Notes under the pieces: model-generated | What the model saw: the letters and a program-made list of their open reading frames with translations, nothing else | Databases searched by the model: none | Told to the model about the DNA's origin: nothing | In this document: one piece after another, positions 8,369 through 9,030 of the stretch | Layout of the letters: every line of letters begins with the position of its first letter | Numbering within the stretch: the stretch's first letter is position 1 | Assembly: GCA_009702305.1 (NCBI GenBank) | Contig: WLIH01000063.1 | Coordinates: 1 to 9,030, forward strand | DNA: 9,030 nt | Direction: 5' to 3' | Source: Actinomycetota bacterium | GTDB lineage: Bacteria > Actinomycetota > Actinomycetes > Propionibacteriales > Nocardioidaceae | Translations under genes and position numbers: made by a program

Positions 8369-9030
8369 CGGGCCGGCTGCGGGATCGAGGTGGCGGTGCT
8401 CGGCTCGGCGCCCGGAGCCTCGGTCAGCGACACCAGGGTGGGGGACTCCTTGCCCTCGACCCAGCGCCGCTGCAGCGCCAAAGTGTCGCTCGGCAACGCG
8501 ACCATGCCGGCCTCGGTCGCCGCCGCCGTCGCGTGGTCGAGGTAGTGCTGCAGGAAGTCGCTCACCTCGCCGCGCGCCAGCGAGCGGGTCGTCGTGGTGA
8601 TCAGCATCCGGCGCGAGAGGGGGTACTGCCCACTGGTGATCGTGTCCTGGCTCGGGAAGATGCAGTTGCGCTCGCCGTCGGGCGAGGTGATCTCGAAGGG
8701 TCGCAGCTGGTCCTGGAAGAGCCCGTAGTAGCTGAAGCGGTAGTAGCCGACCCGGCCACGGGCACGCTCGACGCGCTGCGCGGCCGTGTCGGCCCGCTGC
8801 CAGGCGGTGCTGGCGGCGTCCTTGGCGGTCTCGGCCGCACGGGCCTGCCGCTGGGCGGACGCCAGGGCGGCGTACGCCGCGTCGACGCGCTGCCGGTCCT
8901 GGAGCTGCTGGTAGGCCGGACGCTGGTCGCGCACGCCCTTGGCCTGCTCGGCCAGGGCGATCTGCACCTCGGCCTTGGCGTCGTTGATGACCTGCCAGGT
9001 CGCCTCCAGGTCGCTCTTGGCCTGCTCGCG
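8365..9030 (-). CDS. PstS-like substrate-binding protein with a coiled-coil-like insertion (C-terminal part; start outside the window)
   Basis: The frame is open to the right edge and shows 221 residues, ending at TGA 8367-8365. Window residues 94-185 match the C-terminal lobe of the PstS phosphate-binding family: VGYYRFSYYGLF (94-105, equivalent to the usual GYFGYxYY strand), then FPSQDTITSGQYPLSRRM (125-142, the family's PSxxTIxxGxYPLSR), then a helix and LPSDTL. Window residues 1-92 (8755-9030) are unlike ordinary PstS: about 90 residues rich in A, Q, R, E and D with very few glycines, and therefore probably long helices or a coiled-coil hairpin inserted between the two lobes. After the domain, a PAGEPSTAT-type tail is probably flexible. 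By family it would act outside the membrane, binding phosphate or another anion. The N-lobe and signal are not visible, and no transporter permease gene is seen on this side. It is coupled to the next gene by ATGA. Confidence 0.8.
   Translation of the reverse strand, partial: REQAKSDLEATWQVINDAKAEVQIALAEQAKGVRDQRPAYQQLQDRQRVDAAYAALASAQRQARAAETAKDAASTAWQRADTAAQRVERARGRVGYYRFSYYGLFQDQLRPFEITSPDGERNCIFPSQDTITSGQYPLSRRMLITTTTRSLARGEVSDFLQHYLDHATAAATEAGMVALPSDTLALQRRWVEGKESPTLVSLTEAPGAEPSTATSIPQPAR

Overview
The window is about 70% G+C by eye, with densely packed genes and actinobacterial protein signatures. These include an RpoC carrying an actinobacterial-type charged helical insertion, a MenJ-type menaquinone reductase, and a DUF4232 secreted protein. 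A Nocardioides-like member of the Propionibacteriales is my best guess. It rests on overall protein flavour and a remembered dispersed repeat, not on any search.

Layout. Positions 2-3463 (+) are the 3' nine-tenths of rpoC, cut by the left window edge. Positions 3464-3760 are a 297-bp non-coding region full of stem-loops: a hairpin 4 nt after the rpoC stop, a palindromic repeat element whose right half is duplicated in tandem, a strong terminator-like hairpin, and a structured leader in which the ribosome binding site of the next gene can be paired away. Positions 3761-4276 (+) encode a small exported DUF4232 protein. A tight three-gene run follows at 4330-7302 (+): a menaquinone/geranylgeranyl reductase (menJ-like), a PlsC-family acyltransferase overlapping it, and a tandem-Nudix gene overlapping that. 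The tandem-Nudix frame is broken by one in-frame TAG at 6640-6642. From the right edge, two minus-strand genes run leftwards. The first is the C-terminal part of a PstS-like substrate-binding protein with a long charged helical insertion (8365-9030). The second, joined to it by an ATGA overlap, is an exported protein of unknown function built from two related halves (7292-8368). It meets the Nudix gene tail to tail with an 11-bp overlap.

How the genes fit together. rpoC ends its own transcription unit. The menJ-plsC-Nudix overlaps suggest one translationally coupled operon with a membrane-lipid/quinone theme plus nucleotide clean-up; this is inference. The minus-strand pair probably makes a co-expressed extracytoplasmic module. 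The points most worth a second look are the amber codon inside an otherwise intact two-domain Nudix frame, the coiled-coil PstS-like protein paired with the duplicated-domain exported protein, and the structured leader and repeat element after rpoC. I saw no tRNA, rRNA, CRISPR array, transposase or phage gene.
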